Source: Bifidobacterium apri (lineage in GTDB: Bacteria; Actinomycetota; Actinomycetes; Actinomycetales; Bifidobacteriaceae). Taken from it: a stretch of DNA of 64,000 bases. The first letter of the stretch is position 1. Each line of letters opens with the position of its first letter. Made by a program: the position numbers and the translations under genes. Positions 26,798 through 37,035 of the stretch are shown piece after piece. The notes under the pieces were generated by a model that saw nothing but the letters and a program-made list of their open reading frames with translations, was not told where the DNA came from and made no database searches. The stretch spans positions 186,001-250,000 of the forward strand of contig NZ_WBSO01000003.1 of the NCBI RefSeq assembly GCF_009299485.1, read 5' to 3'.

Positions 26798-27227
26798 GAT
26801 GTGCCTCCATTCTTCAACGCCAGTGTCATCACCAAGAGGATAGCCCCAGTTTAGCTGTGCGAACTGGGGAATGAGTGATATGCGGTGTTCCGCCACACCG
26901 GTGTGGCGATGAAGGGGAGGATGCCCTATACTCAGTTGGGCCTCATGCCATGGATGGGGGCGTGATGTGCCGTGCTTTGGTGGTCCAAGGTTCGACACGC
27001 CGCGGAAATCTTATACATGGCACGTGGTTTAATAATCAAGTTGCCTGTTTAAGGCTCGCATATTGGAATCAAAAAAGCGAGCGTGGCGTCGACGGTCCCG
27101 AGTGGGTCGTTGTCTGGCTGCGCACTGATGTGGTTATGACCGGGGTGTTATGCCTTGGGTCGGGCTCGCCGGTGCCCTGCGACAGGTTGGTAAACAGTAA
27201 ACGAATCGCTAGAAAGGGCGGACGGCA
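26798..27227. other. Upstream region of the S10 operon
   Basis: These 430 bases hold the esterase 5' region and the control region of the ribosomal operon. A tentative promoter is TTCGAC at 26991 with TATACAT at 27012. GCGAGC (27077-27082) can pair with GCTCGC at 27054-27059 or with GCTCGC at 27164-27169, which would be mutually exclusive leader hairpins. No gene is seen. Confidence 0.35.
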
Positions 27228-27536
27228 ATGGCGGGACAGAAAATCCGCATCAGGCTTAAGTCCTATGACCATGAGGTCATCGACCAATCGGCGAAGAAAA
27301 TCGTCGAGACGGTGACGAACGCGGGTGCCACTGTGGTGGGCCCGGTTCCTCTGCCGACCGAGAAGAACGTATTCTGTGTTATCCGTTCTCCTCATAAGTA
27401 CAAGGATTCTCGCGAGCATTTCGAGATGCGCACACATAAGCGTCTCATCGACATCGTGGACCCGACCCCGAAGGCCGTGGACTCCCTGATGCATATTGAT
27501 CTGCCTGCGGATGTCAACATCGAGATCAAGCTGTAA
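27228..27536 (+). CDS. rpsJ: 30S ribosomal protein S10 (uS10)
   Basis: A 102-residue small-subunit head protein that also binds NusB during antitermination. It begins [18 protein letters not shown], the universal S10 start, and carries the GPVPLPTEK loop. AGAAAGGGCGG precedes the ATG. It is the first gene of the S10 operon, as in other bacteria. Confidence 0.98.
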   Translation: MAGQKIRIRLKSYDHEVIDQSAKKIVETVTNAGATVVGPVPLPTEKNVFCVIRSPHKYKDSREHFEMRTHKRLIDIVDPTPKAVDSLMHIDLPADVNIEIKL

Positions 27537-27553
27537 GGGAGGAGGGAACCGCT

Positions 27554-28204
27554 ATGTCACAGAACAAGAATCGCACTGCACTGCTCGGCCGTAAGCTCGG
27601 CATGTCGCAGGTCTGGGATGAGAACGGCTTCTTCGTTCCCGTCACTTTGGTTGACGTGTCCACCAACGTGGTCACCGCAGTCAAGACCGAGGAAACCGAC
27701 GGCTACAAGGCTGTCCAGCTCGGCTACGGCCAGATCGACCCGACGAAGGTGACCAAGCCGCTCGCTGGTCATTTCGCCAAGGCTGGTGTCACCCCGCGCC
27801 GCCACCTCGCAGAGGTGCGCACGGACAACGCCGAGGAGTACAAGCCCGGTCAGGAACTGACCGCTGAGGTCTTCTCCGAAGGCACGCTGGTGGACGTCAC
27901 CGGCACCACCAAGGGCAAGGGCTTCGCCGGCACCATCAAGCGTTGGGGCTTCAAGTCCTATCGCCGTACCCACGGCTCTCACAAGAACGAGCGTCGCCCC
28001 GGTTCAGTCGGTGCATGCGCAACTCCGAGCCGTATTCTCAAGGGCAAGCGCATGGCCGGTCGTATGGGTCATGAGACCAACACCGTGCTGAGCCTTACCG
28101 TCGTCTCCTCGGATGTCGAGAACGGCATCCTCGCCATCAAGGGCGCCATTCCGGGGCCTAAGGGCGGTATCGTTCTCGTCCGTTCGGCAGTGAAGGGAGC
28201 CTGA
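27554..28204 (+). CDS. rplC: 50S ribosomal protein L3 (uL3)
   Basis: A 216-residue protein that nucleates large-subunit assembly near the peptidyl-transferase centre. It starts with [16 protein letters not shown] and includes [17 protein letters not shown] and the loop [18 protein letters not shown] ribosome-binding site precedes it; 17 bases separate it from rpsJ. Confidence 0.98.
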   Translation: MSQNKNRTALLGRKLGMSQVWDENGFFVPVTLVDVSTNVVTAVKTEETDGYKAVQLGYGQIDPTKVTKPLAGHFAKAGVTPRRHLAEVRTDNAEEYKPGQELTAEVFSEGTLVDVTGTTKGKGFAGTIKRWGFKSYRRTHGSHKNERRPGSVGACATPSRILKGKRMAGRMGHETNTVLSLTVVSSDVENGILAIKGAIPGPKGGIVLVRSAVKGA

Positions 28205-28208
28205 AACC

Positions 28209-28874
28209 ATGGCAAACGTTACTCTGAACGTCACTGACGTCAAGGGACAGGCCGCTGGCACCGTTGAGGCGCCGGCTGAGATCTTCGGCATTTCCGCTGA
28301 AGACGTCCATGCCCACATCCCGCTGATCCACCAGGTGGTCATCGCACAGCTCGCCGCGGCCCGTCAGGGCACCCACGCGGTGAAGAACCGTGCGAAGGTC
28401 TCCGGCGGCGGCAAGAAGCCGTGGAAGCAGAAGGGCACCGGCCGTGCACGCCAGGGCTCCATCCGCGCTCCGCAGTGGTACCACGGCGGCGTTGTCCACG
28501 GACCGGTTCCGCGTGACTACAGCCAGCGCACCCCGAAGAAGATGAAGGCCGCAGCTCTGCGTTACATCCTCTCCGATCGCGCCAACGCCGGTCACATCGG
28601 TGTCATCGATTTCGGTGGTATCGAGACCCCGTCCACGAAGACCGCTGTTACCGCGCTGAACGCCGTGAGCTCCAACCAGTTCACCACCGTGGTGTTCTCT
28701 CGCGACAACATCAATGAGTGGCTGTCGGTGCGTAACATCCCGACCGTGCACCCGATCTTCGCGGATCAGCTCAACACGTACGATGTGGTCACCGCTCAGT
28801 ATGTCGTCTTCTCGAAGGAAGGCTTCGACGCCTTCGTTGCAGCGAAGACGAAGTCGGCCACGAAGGAGGCCTGA
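28209..28874 (+). CDS. rplD: 50S ribosomal protein L4 (uL4)
   Basis: A 221-residue protein whose extended loop ([25 protein letters not shown]) lines the exit tunnel. It starts four bases after rplC, so the two are translationally coupled. In E. coli L4 represses the S10 operon through its leader; whether this happens here is unknown. Confidence 0.98.
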   Translation: MANVTLNVTDVKGQAAGTVEAPAEIFGISAEDVHAHIPLIHQVVIAQLAAARQGTHAVKNRAKVSGGGKKPWKQKGTGRARQGSIRAPQWYHGGVVHGPVPRDYSQRTPKKMKAAALRYILSDRANAGHIGVIDFGGIETPSTKTAVTALNAVSSNQFTTVVFSRDNINEWLSVRNIPTVHPIFADQLNTYDVVTAQYVVFSKEGFDAFVAAKTKSATKEA

Positions 28875-28879
28875 TCCAC

Positions 28880-29176
28880 ATGGTCGCAATTCACAAGCCA
28901 GCACACGACATCATCCTCAAGCCTGTTGTCTCTGAGAAGAGCTACGCCGAGTCCGATCGCGGCCGCTACACCTTCGTTGTGGCGCCGAGCGCGAACAAGG
29001 TGCAGATCAAGCAGGCCATCGAAGAGATCTTCAATGTCAAGGTGACGAATGTCAACACCCTCAACCGCGCGGGCAAGCGTAAGCGCACCCGCACCGGTTT
29101 CGGTCAGCGCGTCAATCAGAAGCGTGCGATCGTGACCGTGGCCGAGGGCCAGACGATCGACATCTTCGGTAACTGA
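28880..29176 (+). CDS. rplW: 50S ribosomal protein L23 (uL23)
   Basis: A 98-residue protein at the tunnel exit where trigger factor and SRP dock. Recognised by [23 protein letters not shown] and the [10 protein letters not shown] loop. It follows rplD by five bases. Confidence 0.97.
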   Translation: MVAIHKPAHDIILKPVVSEKSYAESDRGRYTFVVAPSANKVQIKQAIEEIFNVKVTNVNTLNRAGKRKRTRTGFGQRVNQKRAIVTVAEGQTIDIFGN

Positions 29177-29211
29177 AGGCTAGCCGAGAAAGTCAAAGGA
29201 AGAACTACATT

Positions 29212-30042
29212 ATGGCTATCCGCGTTTATAAGCCGACGACTGCAGGCCGTCGCAACGCGTCCGTGTCGGATTTCTCCGATCTCACGCGCAACACGCCTGA
29301 AAAGTCGCTGGTTCGCAAGCTCACCAAGACCGGCGGTCGTAACTCTTATGGCCGCATGACCTCCCGCCATCGCGGCGGCGGTCACAAGCGCCAGTACCGT
29401 CTCATCGACTTCAAGCGTTGGGACAAGGACGGCGTGCCGGCAAAGGTCGCTCATATCGAGTACGACCCGAACCGTTCCGCACGTATTGCGCTGCTGCACT
29501 ATGCAGATGGTGAGAAGCGCTACATCATCGCTCCGGAAGGCATCAAGCAGGGCGACATCATTGAGACCGGCGAGCAGGCCGATATCAAGCCCGGCAACAA
29601 CCTGCCGCTGCGCAACATCCCGACTGGTACCATCGTCCACGCCATCGAACTTCGCCCGCTGGGCGGTGCGAAGATCGCGCGTTCCGCTGGTGCCGCCGTC
29701 CAGCTCGTCGCCAAGGATGGCGCCTACGCCCAGCTGCGTATGCCGTCCGGCGAAATCCGCAACGTCGACGCTCGCTGCCGCGCGACCGTCGGTGAGGTCG
29801 GCAACGCCGATCACGCCAACGTCCAGCTCGGCAAGGCAGGTCGTGCACGTTGGATGGGCAAGCGCCCGATCACCCGTGGTGAGTCCATGAACCCGGTCGA
29901 CCACCCGCACGGCGGTCGTACTCGTGGTGGCAAGCCGCCAGTGTCTCCGTGGGGCAAGGGCGAAGTTCGTACTCGCCGTCCGAAGAAGGCTTCGAACAAG
30001 ATGATTGTTCGTCGTCGTCCGAATGGTAAGAACCGCAAGTAA
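29212..30042 (+). CDS. rplB: 50S ribosomal protein L2 (uL2)
   Basis: A 276-residue protein of the peptidyl-transferase region, with the L2 hallmarks [16 protein letters not shown] and the C-terminal [23 protein letters not shown] (read in segments). Length is standard. It is preceded by AAAGGAAG. Confidence 0.98.
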   Translation: MAIRVYKPTTAGRRNASVSDFSDLTRNTPEKSLVRKLTKTGGRNSYGRMTSRHRGGGHKRQYRLIDFKRWDKDGVPAKVAHIEYDPNRSARIALLHYADGEKRYIIAPEGIKQGDIIETGEQADIKPGNNLPLRNIPTGTIVHAIELRPLGGAKIARSAGAAVQLVAKDGAYAQLRMPSGEIRNVDARCRATVGEVGNADHANVQLGKAGRARWMGKRPITRGESMNPVDHPHGGRTRGGKPPVSPWGKGEVRTRRPKKASNKMIVRRRPNGKNRK

Positions 30043-30057
30043 GGGAGTGTCGAGTAG

Positions 30058-30336
30058 ATGACTCGTAGCATCAAGAAGGGCCCATTCGTCGACGCCCACT
30101 TGCAGAAGAAAGTCGACGAGCAGAACGAGAAGGGCACGCACAACGTCATCAAGACGTGGTCGCGCCGTTCGATGATCACCCCGGACTTCATCGGCCACAC
30201 CTTCGCCGTCCATGACGGCCGCAAGCATGTGCCGGTGTTCGTCACCGAGGCAATGGTTGGCCACAAGCTCGGCGAGTTCGCCCCGACCAAGACCTTCAAG
30301 GGTCATGTGAAGGACGACAAGAAGGCACGCCGCTAA
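30058..30336 (+). CDS. rpsS: 30S ribosomal protein S19 (uS19)
   Basis: A 92-residue small-subunit head protein. It begins [14 protein letters not shown] and contains [23 protein letters not shown]. It lies 15 bases after rplB in the conserved order. Confidence 0.98.
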   Translation: MTRSIKKGPFVDAHLQKKVDEQNEKGTHNVIKTWSRRSMITPDFIGHTFAVHDGRKHVPVFVTEAMVGHKLGEFAPTKTFKGHVKDDKKARR

Positions 30337-30352
30337 AGAGGAGACAAGACAC

Positions 30353-30712
30353 ATGGAAGCTAAAGCAATCGCTCGTCACGTCCGCGTGACGCCGCGCAAG
30401 GCTCGCCGCATGGTCGACCTCATCCGAGGCAAGCGTGCGACCGATGCCATCACCGTTCTCAAGTTCGCTCCTCAGTCCGCAGCACTTCCGGTGCGCAAGA
30501 CTCTGGAGAGCGCTATCGCCAACGCTCGCGTGAAGGCCGACAAGGCCGGCGAGCCGTTCCGCGAGAACGATCTGTTCATCAAGGAGACCTATGTGGACGA
30601 AGGCGTGACGCTCAAGCGTTTCCGCGCCCGTGCCCAGGGCCGTGCCGCTCGTATCAACAAGCGCACCAGCCACATCACGGTCGTTGTCGCTAGCAAGGAA
30701 GGAGCCCGCTAA
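30353..30712 (+). CDS. rplV: 50S ribosomal protein L22 (uL22)
   Basis: A 119-residue protein lining the exit tunnel. Motifs: [19 protein letters not shown] near the N-terminus and the beta-hairpin ending [30 protein letters not shown] precedes the ATG. Confidence 0.98.
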   Translation: MEAKAIARHVRVTPRKARRMVDLIRGKRATDAITVLKFAPQSAALPVRKTLESAIANARVKADKAGEPFRENDLFIKETYVDEGVTLKRFRARAQGRAARINKRTSHITVVVASKEGAR

Positions 30713-30714
30713 AG

Positions 30715-31533
30715 ATGGGTCAGAAGATCAATCCCTTTGGCTATCGCCTGGGTATCACTGAGAACCATCGTTCCAAGTGGTTCTCCGATTCCAACAAGGT
30801 TGGCGAGCGTTACCGTGATTTCGTGCTTGAGGATGACAAGATCCGCAAGACGCTGAGCAAGGATCTCGAGCGTGCGGGCGTGTCCCGCATCGTTATCGAG
30901 CGTACCCGTGACCGTGTGCGCGTGGATATCCACACTGCACGCCCGGGTATCGTGATCGGCCGCCGTGGTGCTGAAGCTGAGCGCGTTCGCGCGAAGCTCG
31001 AGAAGCTCACCGGCAAGCAGGTTCAGCTCAACATCTTCGAAGTGAAGAACGCAGCGCTCGACGCCCAGCTGGTTGCCCAGAGCATCGCTGAGCAGCTGAC
31101 CAACCGCGTGACCTTCCGTCGTGCCATGCGCAAGGCGGAGCAGGACGCGATGCGTGCTGGCGCCAAGGGTATCCGTATCAAGCTCTCCGGCCGTCTTGGC
31201 GGTGCGGAAATGAGCCGTTCCGAGTTCTATCGCGAGGGTCGCGTTCCGCTGCAGACTCTCCGTGCCCTCATTGATTACGGCTTCTTCGAAGCTCGCACCA
31301 CCTACGGCCGTATCGGCGTGAAGGTGTGGATCTACAAGGGCGATATGACTGAGACTCAGTTCGAAGAGCAGCAGGCTCAGCAGAACAACAGCCGTCCGGG
31401 TCGTCGCGGCGATCGCCGCCCGCGTCGTGGCGGTCAGCGTTCCGCCCAGCAGAAGCCCGCGACCGAAGCCGCCCAGGCGGCACCGGCTGCAGCCGAAGCT
31501 GAGGCTCCTGCCGCAACGGAAACGAAGGAGTGA
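30715..31533 (+). CDS. rpsC: 30S ribosomal protein S3 (uS3)
   Basis: A 272-residue mRNA-entry-site protein containing a KH domain ([21 protein letters not shown]). The conserved core ends near residue 215 at the motif VKVWIYKGD. The last 50 residues are an Arg- and then Ala/Glu-rich low-complexity tail, common in actinobacterial S3. It starts two bases after the rplV stop. Confidence 0.98.
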   Translation: MGQKINPFGYRLGITENHRSKWFSDSNKVGERYRDFVLEDDKIRKTLSKDLERAGVSRIVIERTRDRVRVDIHTARPGIVIGRRGAEAERVRAKLEKLTGKQVQLNIFEVKNAALDAQLVAQSIAEQLTNRVTFRRAMRKAEQDAMRAGAKGIRIKLSGRLGGAEMSRSEFYREGRVPLQTLRALIDYGFFEARTTYGRIGVKVWIYKGDMTETQFEEQQAQQNNSRPGRRGDRRPRRGGQRSAQQKPATEAAQAAPAAAEAEAPAATETKE

Positions 31534-31539
31534 GCTGGA

Positions 31540-31959
31540 ATGCTTATCCCAAAGAGAGTTAAATACCGCAAGCAGCATCGCCCGGACCGCCATGGCATGT
31601 CCAAGGGCGGCAACGAGATCGCTTTCGGCGATTACGGCATCCAGGCGCTTGCACCGGCATACGTGACGAACCGTCAGATCGAAGCCGCACGTATCGCGAT
31701 GACCCGCTACATCAAGCGTGGTGGTCGTGTGTGGATCACGATCTTCCCGGATCGCCCGCTGACCAAGCACCCGCTCGGCGCCCGAATGGGTTCCGGTAAG
31801 GGCGCGCCTGAGTTCTGGATCGCCGATATCCACCCCGGTCGCGTTATGTTCGAGATCGGTGGTGTCTCGGAGGATGTCGCTCACGAGGCTCTGCGCCGCG
31901 CAATCGACAAGCTCCCCATGAAGTGCCGTATTATCGCGCGTGAAGGCGGTGACATCTGA
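31540..31959 (+). CDS. rplP: 50S ribosomal protein L16 (uL16)
   Basis: A 139-residue protein at the A-site tRNA elbow. It starts [15 protein letters not shown] and contains [14 protein letters not shown] and [16 protein letters not shown] motifs. Its stop overlaps the rpmC start (TGATG). Confidence 0.98.
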   Translation: MLIPKRVKYRKQHRPDRHGMSKGGNEIAFGDYGIQALAPAYVTNRQIEAARIAMTRYIKRGGRVWITIFPDRPLTKHPLGARMGSGKGAPEFWIADIHPGRVMFEIGGVSEDVAHEALRRAIDKLPMKCRIIAREGGDI

Positions 31960-32216
31960 TGTCAGTCGGAACTGCAGACTATTCCATCAAGAATCTCAAC
32001 GAGAAGACCAATGCGGAAATCGAAGGCTTCCTGAAGAAGTCCAAGGAAGAGCTGTTCAACCTGCGCTTCCAGCACGCAACCGGCCAGCTCGAAAACACCG
32101 CCCGTCTCAAGGCTGTCAAGCGCGACATCGCCCGGATGTACACCGTCCTGCGTGAACGCGAACTCGGTATCACCGAGGAGCCTGAGGCTGCGGATACGAA
32201 AGCTGAGGAGAAGTAA
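31959..32216 (+). CDS. rpmC: 50S ribosomal protein L29 (uL29)
   Basis: An 85-residue two-helix protein near the tunnel exit; the core is [25 protein letters not shown] (read in parts). The C-terminus has an acidic Glu/Ala tail beyond the usual 65 residues. Start and rplP stop overlap. Confidence 0.96.
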   Translation: MSVGTADYSIKNLNEKTNAEIEGFLKKSKEELFNLRFQHATGQLENTARLKAVKRDIARMYTVLRERELGITEEPEAADTKAEEK

Positions 32217-32218
32217 GC

Positions 32219-32485
32219 ATGGCTGAAAAGCAAGAGCGTAACTTCCGCAAGGTTCGTCGCGGTTATGTCGTGTCCGAAGCTATGGACAAGACGATTACCG
32301 TCGAGCTCGAGCAGCGTTCGACCCACCCCCTGTATGGCAAGGTTGTTCGCTCCACCCGTAAGGTCAAGGCCCATGATGAACACAACGAAGCCCACGTTGG
32401 CGACCTCGTGAGTATTATGGAGACTCGGCCTCTGAGCAAGACCAAGCGTTGGCGTCTCGATACCATTATCGAGCGCGCCAAGTAA
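32219..32485 (+). CDS. rpsQ: 30S ribosomal protein S17 (uS17)
   Basis: An 88-residue OB-fold protein that binds 16S rRNA early in assembly. Motifs: [16 protein letters not shown] and [17 protein letters not shown]. It lies two bases after rpmC and is the last gene of the S10 block; a 70-base gap with a small hairpin follows. Confidence 0.97.
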   Translation: MAEKQERNFRKVRRGYVVSEAMDKTITVELEQRSTHPLYGKVVRSTRKVKAHDEHNEAHVGDLVSIMETRPLSKTKRWRLDTIIERAK

Positions 32486-32555
32486 CAAGTTCGGCAAGGC
32501 TCCGCGATCACCCGCAAGGGTGCTCGGGGAGAACCAGCTCGGCTAAGGAGAATCA

Positions 32556-32924
32556 ATGATTCAGCAGGAAACGCGGCTTCATGTCGCCGACAACACGGGT
32601 GCCAAGGAGATCTTGGCCATCCGAGTGCTCGGCGGATCGAAGCGACGCTATGCCGGCATCGGCGACGTGATCGTCGCCACCGTCAAGGACGCCATTCCTG
32701 GCGGGTCGGTCAAGAAGGGCGACGTGGTCAAGGCCGTTGTCGTCCGCACCGTCAAGGAACACCGCCGTGCGGATGGTTCCTACATCAAGTTCGACGAGAA
32801 CGCCGCTGTGCTCCTCGGCTCTGGCCAGGAACCCAAGGGCACTCGTATCTTCGGACCGGTCGGTCGTGAACTGCGCGACAAGCGCTTCATGAAGATCGTG
32901 TCCCTCGCTCCGGAGGTGATCTGA
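32556..32924 (+). CDS. rplN: 50S ribosomal protein L14 (uL14)
   Basis: A 122-residue subunit-interface protein. It starts [18 protein letters not shown] and ends with the conserved [22 protein letters not shown]. This is the first gene of the spc-like block; AAGGAGAA precedes the ATG. Confidence 0.98.
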   Translation: MIQQETRLHVADNTGAKEILAIRVLGGSKRRYAGIGDVIVATVKDAIPGGSVKKGDVVKAVVVRTVKEHRRADGSYIKFDENAAVLLGSGQEPKGTRIFGPVGRELRDKRFMKIVSLAPEVI

Positions 32925-33260
32925 ATGGTAGCCAAGATCAAGAGCGGCGACCAGGTCAAGGTCATCCGTGGCAAGGATCGCGGCAAGGAAGGCAAAGTCT
33001 TGCGCGTGCTGCCGAACGATCGACTGATCGTCGAAGGCGTGCAGATCGTCAAGAAGCATGTCCGCGCCACCCAGCAGGGCCAGCAGTCCGGCATCGTCCC
33101 GGTCGAAGCGCCGATCCATCGCTCCAACGTGATGCTGATTGACCCGGAGACCAAGCAGCCGACCCGCGTTGGCGTGATCGTTAAGCAGGAGGCTCGTGAC
33201 GGCAAGGTGAAGACCGTGCGCGTGCGCGTCGCCAAGAAGTCCGGAAAGGAGCTGGCATGA
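32925..33260 (+). CDS. rplX: 50S ribosomal protein L24 (uL24)
   Basis: A 111-residue KOW-domain protein that starts large-subunit assembly. Motif: [20 protein letters not shown]. Its ATG directly follows the rplN stop, and its own stop overlaps the rplE start (ATGA). Confidence 0.97.
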   Translation: MVAKIKSGDQVKVIRGKDRGKEGKVLRVLPNDRLIVEGVQIVKKHVRATQQGQQSGIVPVEAPIHRSNVMLIDPETKQPTRVGVIVKQEARDGKVKTVRVRVAKKSGKELA

Positions 33261-33829
33261 CCGATACCACAGTCGAAGCGCCGGCAACTCCGCGCTTGAA
33301 GCAGAAGTACTTCGACCAGATCGTGCCTGAGCTCGAGAAGGAATTCAAGTATTCCAACCCGATGCAGGTGGCTCGTCTCCAGAAGGTCGTCGTCTCCATG
33401 GGCGTCGGCGCCGCTGCCCGCGACTCCAAGCTCATCGAAGGTGCTGTGAAGGACCTGACGGCCATCACCGGTCAGAAGCCGAAGATCACCCATGCGAAGA
33501 AGTCCGTCGCGCAGTTCCATCTGCGTGAAGGCCAGGCCATCGGCGCGTACGTCACGCTCCGCGGCGATCGCATGTGGGAGTTCCTCGACCGTCTTCTGAC
33601 GCTGGCCCTGCCGCGTATCCGCGATTTCCGCGGTATCGACGGCAACCAGTTCGACGGCCAGGGCAACTACAACTTCGGTCTCACCGAGCAGTCCATGTTC
33701 CATGAGATCGATCCTGATTCCATTGACCACGTCCGTGGTATGGACATCACCGTGGTGACGAACACCAAGGACGACAAGGAAGCCCGCGTGCTGCTCAAGC
33801 ACCTCGGTTTCCCCTTCAAGGAGAACTGA
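33257..33829 (+). CDS. rplE: 50S ribosomal protein L5 (uL5)
   Basis: A 190-residue 5S rRNA-binding protein. Motifs: [39 protein letters not shown] and [13 protein letters not shown] short N-terminal extension precedes the usual core. It overlaps rplX by four bases. Confidence 0.98.
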   Translation: MTDTTVEAPATPRLKQKYFDQIVPELEKEFKYSNPMQVARLQKVVVSMGVGAAARDSKLIEGAVKDLTAITGQKPKITHAKKSVAQFHLREGQAIGAYVTLRGDRMWEFLDRLLTLALPRIRDFRGIDGNQFDGQGNYNFGLTEQSMFHEIDPDSIDHVRGMDITVVTNTKDDKEARVLLKHLGFPFKEN

Positions 33830-33830
33830 A

Positions 33831-34016
33831 ATGGCAAAAACCGCTCTGAAGAACAAGGCGGCCGCTAAGCCGAAGTTCAAGGTGCGCGCCTACACGCGTT
33901 GCCAGGTTTGTGGTCGTCCCCACTCCGTGTACCGCAAGTTCGGCCTGTGCCGCATCTGCCTTCGCGAGAAGGCTCACCGTGGCGAGCTGCCCGGAGTTAC
34001 GAAGTCCAGTTGGTAA
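33831..34016 (+). CDS. rpsZ: 30S ribosomal protein S14, zinc-binding type Z (uS14)
   Basis: A 61-residue protein with two CxxC pairs ([22 protein letters not shown]), so it is the short zinc-containing S14. It is encoded between L5 and S8, as usual for this form. Some bacteria keep a second, zinc-free S14 elsewhere; none is in this window. Confidence 0.97.
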   Translation: MAKTALKNKAAAKPKFKVRAYTRCQVCGRPHSVYRKFGLCRICLREKAHRGELPGVTKSSW

Positions 34017-34104
34017 ACATCGACGCTGAAGGTCCGCGGCCCAATCGGGTGCTCAGCACCCGTGAGGGCGGCGGAAACCACGGCGAGAAAGGGCGTTAGC
34101 CCAC

Positions 34105-34503
34105 ATGACAATGACAGATCCGATCGCAGACATGCTCACGCGTCTGCGTAATGCGAGCGCGGCAAAGCACCAGACCGTGGATATGCCGTACTCCAAGTTC
34201 AAGGCGAACATCGCTGAGATCCTCAAGCGCGAAGGCTACATCGCCGATTTCACGGCGAAGGAAGCCAAGGTCGGCCAGACCCTCGAAATCACGCTGAAGT
34301 ATGGTCCTCACGGTGAGCGTTCCATCCAGGGCATCAAGCGTATTTCGAAGCCGGGCATGCGTCGCTATGCGAAGTCCGACTCCCTGCCGATGCCGCTCGG
34401 TGGCCTCGGTGTCGCCATCATCTCGACGAGCTCGGGATTGCTGACCCAGAAGGAATGCCTCGACCGGGGCATCGGCGGCGAAATCGTCGCTTACGTTTGG
34501 TGA
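34105..34503 (+). CDS. rpsH: 30S ribosomal protein S8 (uS8)
   Basis: A 132-residue 16S rRNA-binding protein. It begins [15 protein letters not shown] after a two-residue lead and ends GGEIVAYVW. In E. coli S8 represses the spc operon at rplE; the site was not evaluated here. An 88-base gap with a GGGTGC/GCACCC hairpin precedes it. Confidence 0.98.
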   Translation: MTMTDPIADMLTRLRNASAAKHQTVDMPYSKFKANIAEILKREGYIADFTAKEAKVGQTLEITLKYGPHGERSIQGIKRISKPGMRRYAKSDSLPMPLGGLGVAIISTSSGLLTQKECLDRGIGGEIVAYVW

Positions 34504-34520
34504 GAAAGGAGAGCTGAAAC

Positions 34521-35060
34521 ATGGCATCGCATATTGGTAAGCTCCCCGTCACCATCCCGGCTGGCGTGGAGGTCAAGATTGAAGGTCAGACCTTCTCCAC
34601 CAAGGGCCCGAAGGGCTCTGATTCCTTCGTGATTCCTGAGGGCATCACCGCGAAGGTCGAAGACAACGAGATCATCCTGACCCCGGCTGACGATCTGCGT
34701 CCGACCCGTGCCAAGCACGGTCTGGCCCGCTCGATCATCGCTTCCATGGTCAAGGGTGTGCACGAGGGCTACACCAAGACCCTCGATATCGTTGGCACCG
34801 GTTACCGTGCGCAGCTCAAGGGCAAGAGCATTGAGTTCTCCCTCGGCTACTCGCACACCATCACCGTCAACCCGCCGGAAGGCATCGAGTTCGAACTGCC
34901 GAACGCCAACCAGGTGATCGTCAAGGGTACCGACAAGCAGGCCGTTGGGCAGGCTGCCGCGAACATCCGCAAGCTTCGTGCTCCGGAACCCTACAAGGGC
35001 AAGGGCATCAAGTACAGCGACGAGCACATCCTGCGCAAGGCTGGAAAGGCTGGTAAGTGA
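34521..35060 (+). CDS. rplF: 50S ribosomal protein L6 (uL6)
   Basis: A 179-residue, two-domain protein near the GTPase centre. It starts [17 protein letters not shown] and ends with the signature [19 protein letters not shown]. It follows rpsH by 17 bases with a GAAAGGAGAGC site. Confidence 0.98.
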   Translation: MASHIGKLPVTIPAGVEVKIEGQTFSTKGPKGSDSFVIPEGITAKVEDNEIILTPADDLRPTRAKHGLARSIIASMVKGVHEGYTKTLDIVGTGYRAQLKGKSIEFSLGYSHTITVNPPEGIEFELPNANQVIVKGTDKQAVGQAAANIRKLRAPEPYKGKGIKYSDEHILRKAGKAGK

Positions 35061-35061
35061 T

Positions 35062-35433
35062 ATGAGCGTCAAGATTTTCGGCAAGGGCAAGAAGGTCTCC
35101 CGTCTTCGTCGTCACGCCCGCCTGCGCAAGCGCATTTCCGGCACTCCGGAGCGTCCGCGCCTGGTGGTCACCCGTTCCAACCGCCATATGGTCGCCCAGA
35201 TTGTGGACGACACCAAGGGCATCACCCTGGTGAGCGCTTCCACCATCTCCCACGATTTCGATGGGTTCGAAGGCACCAAGGTAGAAGCGGCCAAGAAGGT
35301 CGGCGAACTTGTCGCCCAGCGCGCCAAGGATGCCGGCATCACTCAGGTCGTGTTTGACCGCGGCGGCTACAAGTACCATGGTCGCGTCGCAGCTGTTGCT
35401 GATGGCGCCCGCGAGGGAGGTCTGGCACTGTGA
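35062..35433 (+). CDS. rplR: 50S ribosomal protein L18 (uL18)
   Basis: A 123-residue 5S rRNA-binding protein with [20 protein letters not shown] and [23 protein letters not shown]. It starts one base after the rplF stop and overlaps the rpsE start (GTGA). Confidence 0.97.
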   Translation: MSVKIFGKGKKVSRLRRHARLRKRISGTPERPRLVVTRSNRHMVAQIVDDTKGITLVSASTISHDFDGFEGTKVEAAKKVGELVAQRAKDAGITQVVFDRGGYKYHGRVAAVADGAREGGLAL

Positions 35434-36158
35434 GCGACAACGAGAAGGAAACCCAAGTGGCTGAAGAAACTCAGAACACTCAGGCTGCTGCAGAGAACAA
35501 TGACGAGCGCAAATCCCGTCGTGGCCAGCGCGGTGAAGGCCGTCGTGGTGAGCGTCGCAACCGTCGTGAAGAGAATCACGGTGATGAACTGCTCGATCGC
35601 GTGGTGACCATCAACCGCGTGTCCAAGACCCACAAGGGTGGTCGTACCTTCAGCTTCGCCGCCCTCGTGGTTGTCGGCGACGGCAAGGGCACTGTGGGCG
35701 TCGGCTACGGCAAGTCCCGTGAGGTCCCGGCGGCTATCGCCAAGGGTCAGCTGGACGCCAAGAAGCACATGTTCACTGTTCCGCGTGTCAAGGGCACCAT
35801 CACCCATCCGGTGATTGGCCATGACGCTGCAGGCACCGTGATGCTTCGCCCGGCAGCCCCTGGAACCGGTGTTATCGCCGGCGGTGCAGTGCGCGCCGTC
35901 ATGGAGTGCGCCGGCATCTCCGACATCCTCACCAAGTCCATGGGCTCCGCGACTGCGGTGAACGTGGTTCGTGCGACCGTGGCTGCCCTCAAGCAGCTTG
36001 AAGAGCCGGAAGAGATCGCGGCACGCCGTGGTCTCTCGCTCGAAGAGGTTGCTCCTGACGCGCTGCTGCGCGCCCGTGCAGAGGGTATCGCCGAGGCCCG
36101 CAAGGCCCGTGAGGAAGCTCAGGCCAAGGCAGCCGCTGAAACGAAGGATGGTGAGTGA
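35430..36158 (+). CDS. rpsE: 30S ribosomal protein S5 (uS5)
   Basis: A 242-residue decoding-fidelity protein. The first 55 residues form an acidic then Arg-rich extension common to bifidobacteria and other actinobacteria. The core starts near [23 protein letters not shown] (read in parts), with [14 protein letters not shown]. The start is GTG 35430, overlapping the rplR stop. Confidence 0.97.
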   Translation: MSDNEKETQVAEETQNTQAAAENNDERKSRRGQRGEGRRGERRNRREENHGDELLDRVVTINRVSKTHKGGRTFSFAALVVVGDGKGTVGVGYGKSREVPAAIAKGQLDAKKHMFTVPRVKGTITHPVIGHDAAGTVMLRPAAPGTGVIAGGAVRAVMECAGISDILTKSMGSATAVNVVRATVAALKQLEEPEEIAARRGLSLEEVAPDALLRARAEGIAEARKAREEAQAKAAAETKDGE

Positions 36159-36340
36159 TGGCCAATCTGAAGATCACCCTGATCCACGGTGTGGTAAACA
36201 CCACTCCACGCCAGCGTGCTACGGTGCAGACCCTGGGCCTGCACAAGATCGGCCAGAGCGTCGTCCGTGAGGACACCGCCGCAAACCGTGGCCTGGTCAA
36301 CGCTGTGCGCCACCTGGTCACCGTCGAGGAGGCTGACTGA
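36158..36340 (+). CDS. rpmD: 50S ribosomal protein L30 (uL30)
   Basis: A 60-residue protein: [22 protein letters not shown], then [13 protein letters not shown] 36158 overlaps the rpsE stop (TGATG); a GTG three bases earlier is an alternative start. Confidence 0.96.
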   Translation: MANLKITLIHGVVNTTPRQRATVQTLGLHKIGQSVVREDTAANRGLVNAVRHLVTVEEAD

Positions 36341-36342
36341 TT

Positions 36343-36801
36343 ATGGCAAACGAAGAAGCAGACATCCTGCAAATGCATGATCTGCACCCGGCTCCGGGAG
36401 CCAAGAAGGACCGTATCCGCGTAGGCCGCGGTGAAGGTTCGAAGGGCAAGACCTCGGGCCGTGGAGCCAAGGGCACCAAGAAGCGTTATCAGGTTCGTCC
36501 TGGTTTTGAAGGCGGACAGCTGCCGCTGTACATGCGTCTTCCGAAGCTTCGTGGTTTCAAGAGCCCGTTCAAGCAGGTCAACCAGGTCGTCAACATCGCT
36601 ACGCTGAATGAGCTGTTCCCTGAGGGCGGCGAAGTCACCGTGGCCGATCTGGTCAAGAAGCACGCCGTGCGTGCTGGCAGCCCGGTCAAGATCCTGGGTG
36701 ATGGCGACACCAAGCTGGCGTTCACCATCAAGGGCGTGAAGGCTTCCGCCTCCGCCAAGGCCAAGATCGAAGCCGCAGGCGGCTCCATCTCCGAGGACTG
36801 A
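36343..36801 (+). CDS. rplO: 50S ribosomal protein L15 (uL15)
   Basis: A 152-residue large-subunit protein. It begins after a short lead with MHDLHPAPGAKKDRIRVGRG and includes RPGFEGGQLPLYMRLPKLRGF (in segments). It ends the ribosomal part of the spc block and is followed by a long hairpin. Confidence 0.98.
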   Translation: MANEEADILQMHDLHPAPGAKKDRIRVGRGEGSKGKTSGRGAKGTKKRYQVRPGFEGGQLPLYMRLPKLRGFKSPFKQVNQVVNIATLNELFPEGGEVTVADLVKKHAVRAGSPVKILGDGDTKLAFTIKGVKASASAKAKIEAAGGSISED

Positions 36802-36831
36802 ACTCGGTGACGCTTGCCTAGTTGACAAGCG

Positions 36832-36868
36832 GATGTGACCCTCTCCTGTACCAGGGGAGGGTCACATC
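36832..36868 (+). terminator. Hairpin between rplO and secY
   Basis: A 15-bp inverted repeat with one G-U pair (arms 36832-36846 and 36854-36868, loop TGTACCA) begins 30 bases after rplO. There is no T tract. It may reduce read-through into secY, which has 200 bases of its own upstream DNA. Confidence 0.6.
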
Positions 36869-37035
36869 GTATTCAGAATCATCAATCAGTATAGACTCAG
36901 CCTTCCGCATCGCACACGCCTGTCGCGCATGGGGGCACGTCAGGTAGACGGCGTAGGGTAGACTGTGGAACTTAGAGTGTGTAATTGCACGTTCGCGTGG
37001 TTTCCTCGCGCATGACACAAGGGAAGGAACCCCAG

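Noticed and set aside
29116..30354. A 412-codon minus-strand frame over rplB and rpsS
   Set aside because: Shadow of conserved ribosomal protein genes; no independent support.
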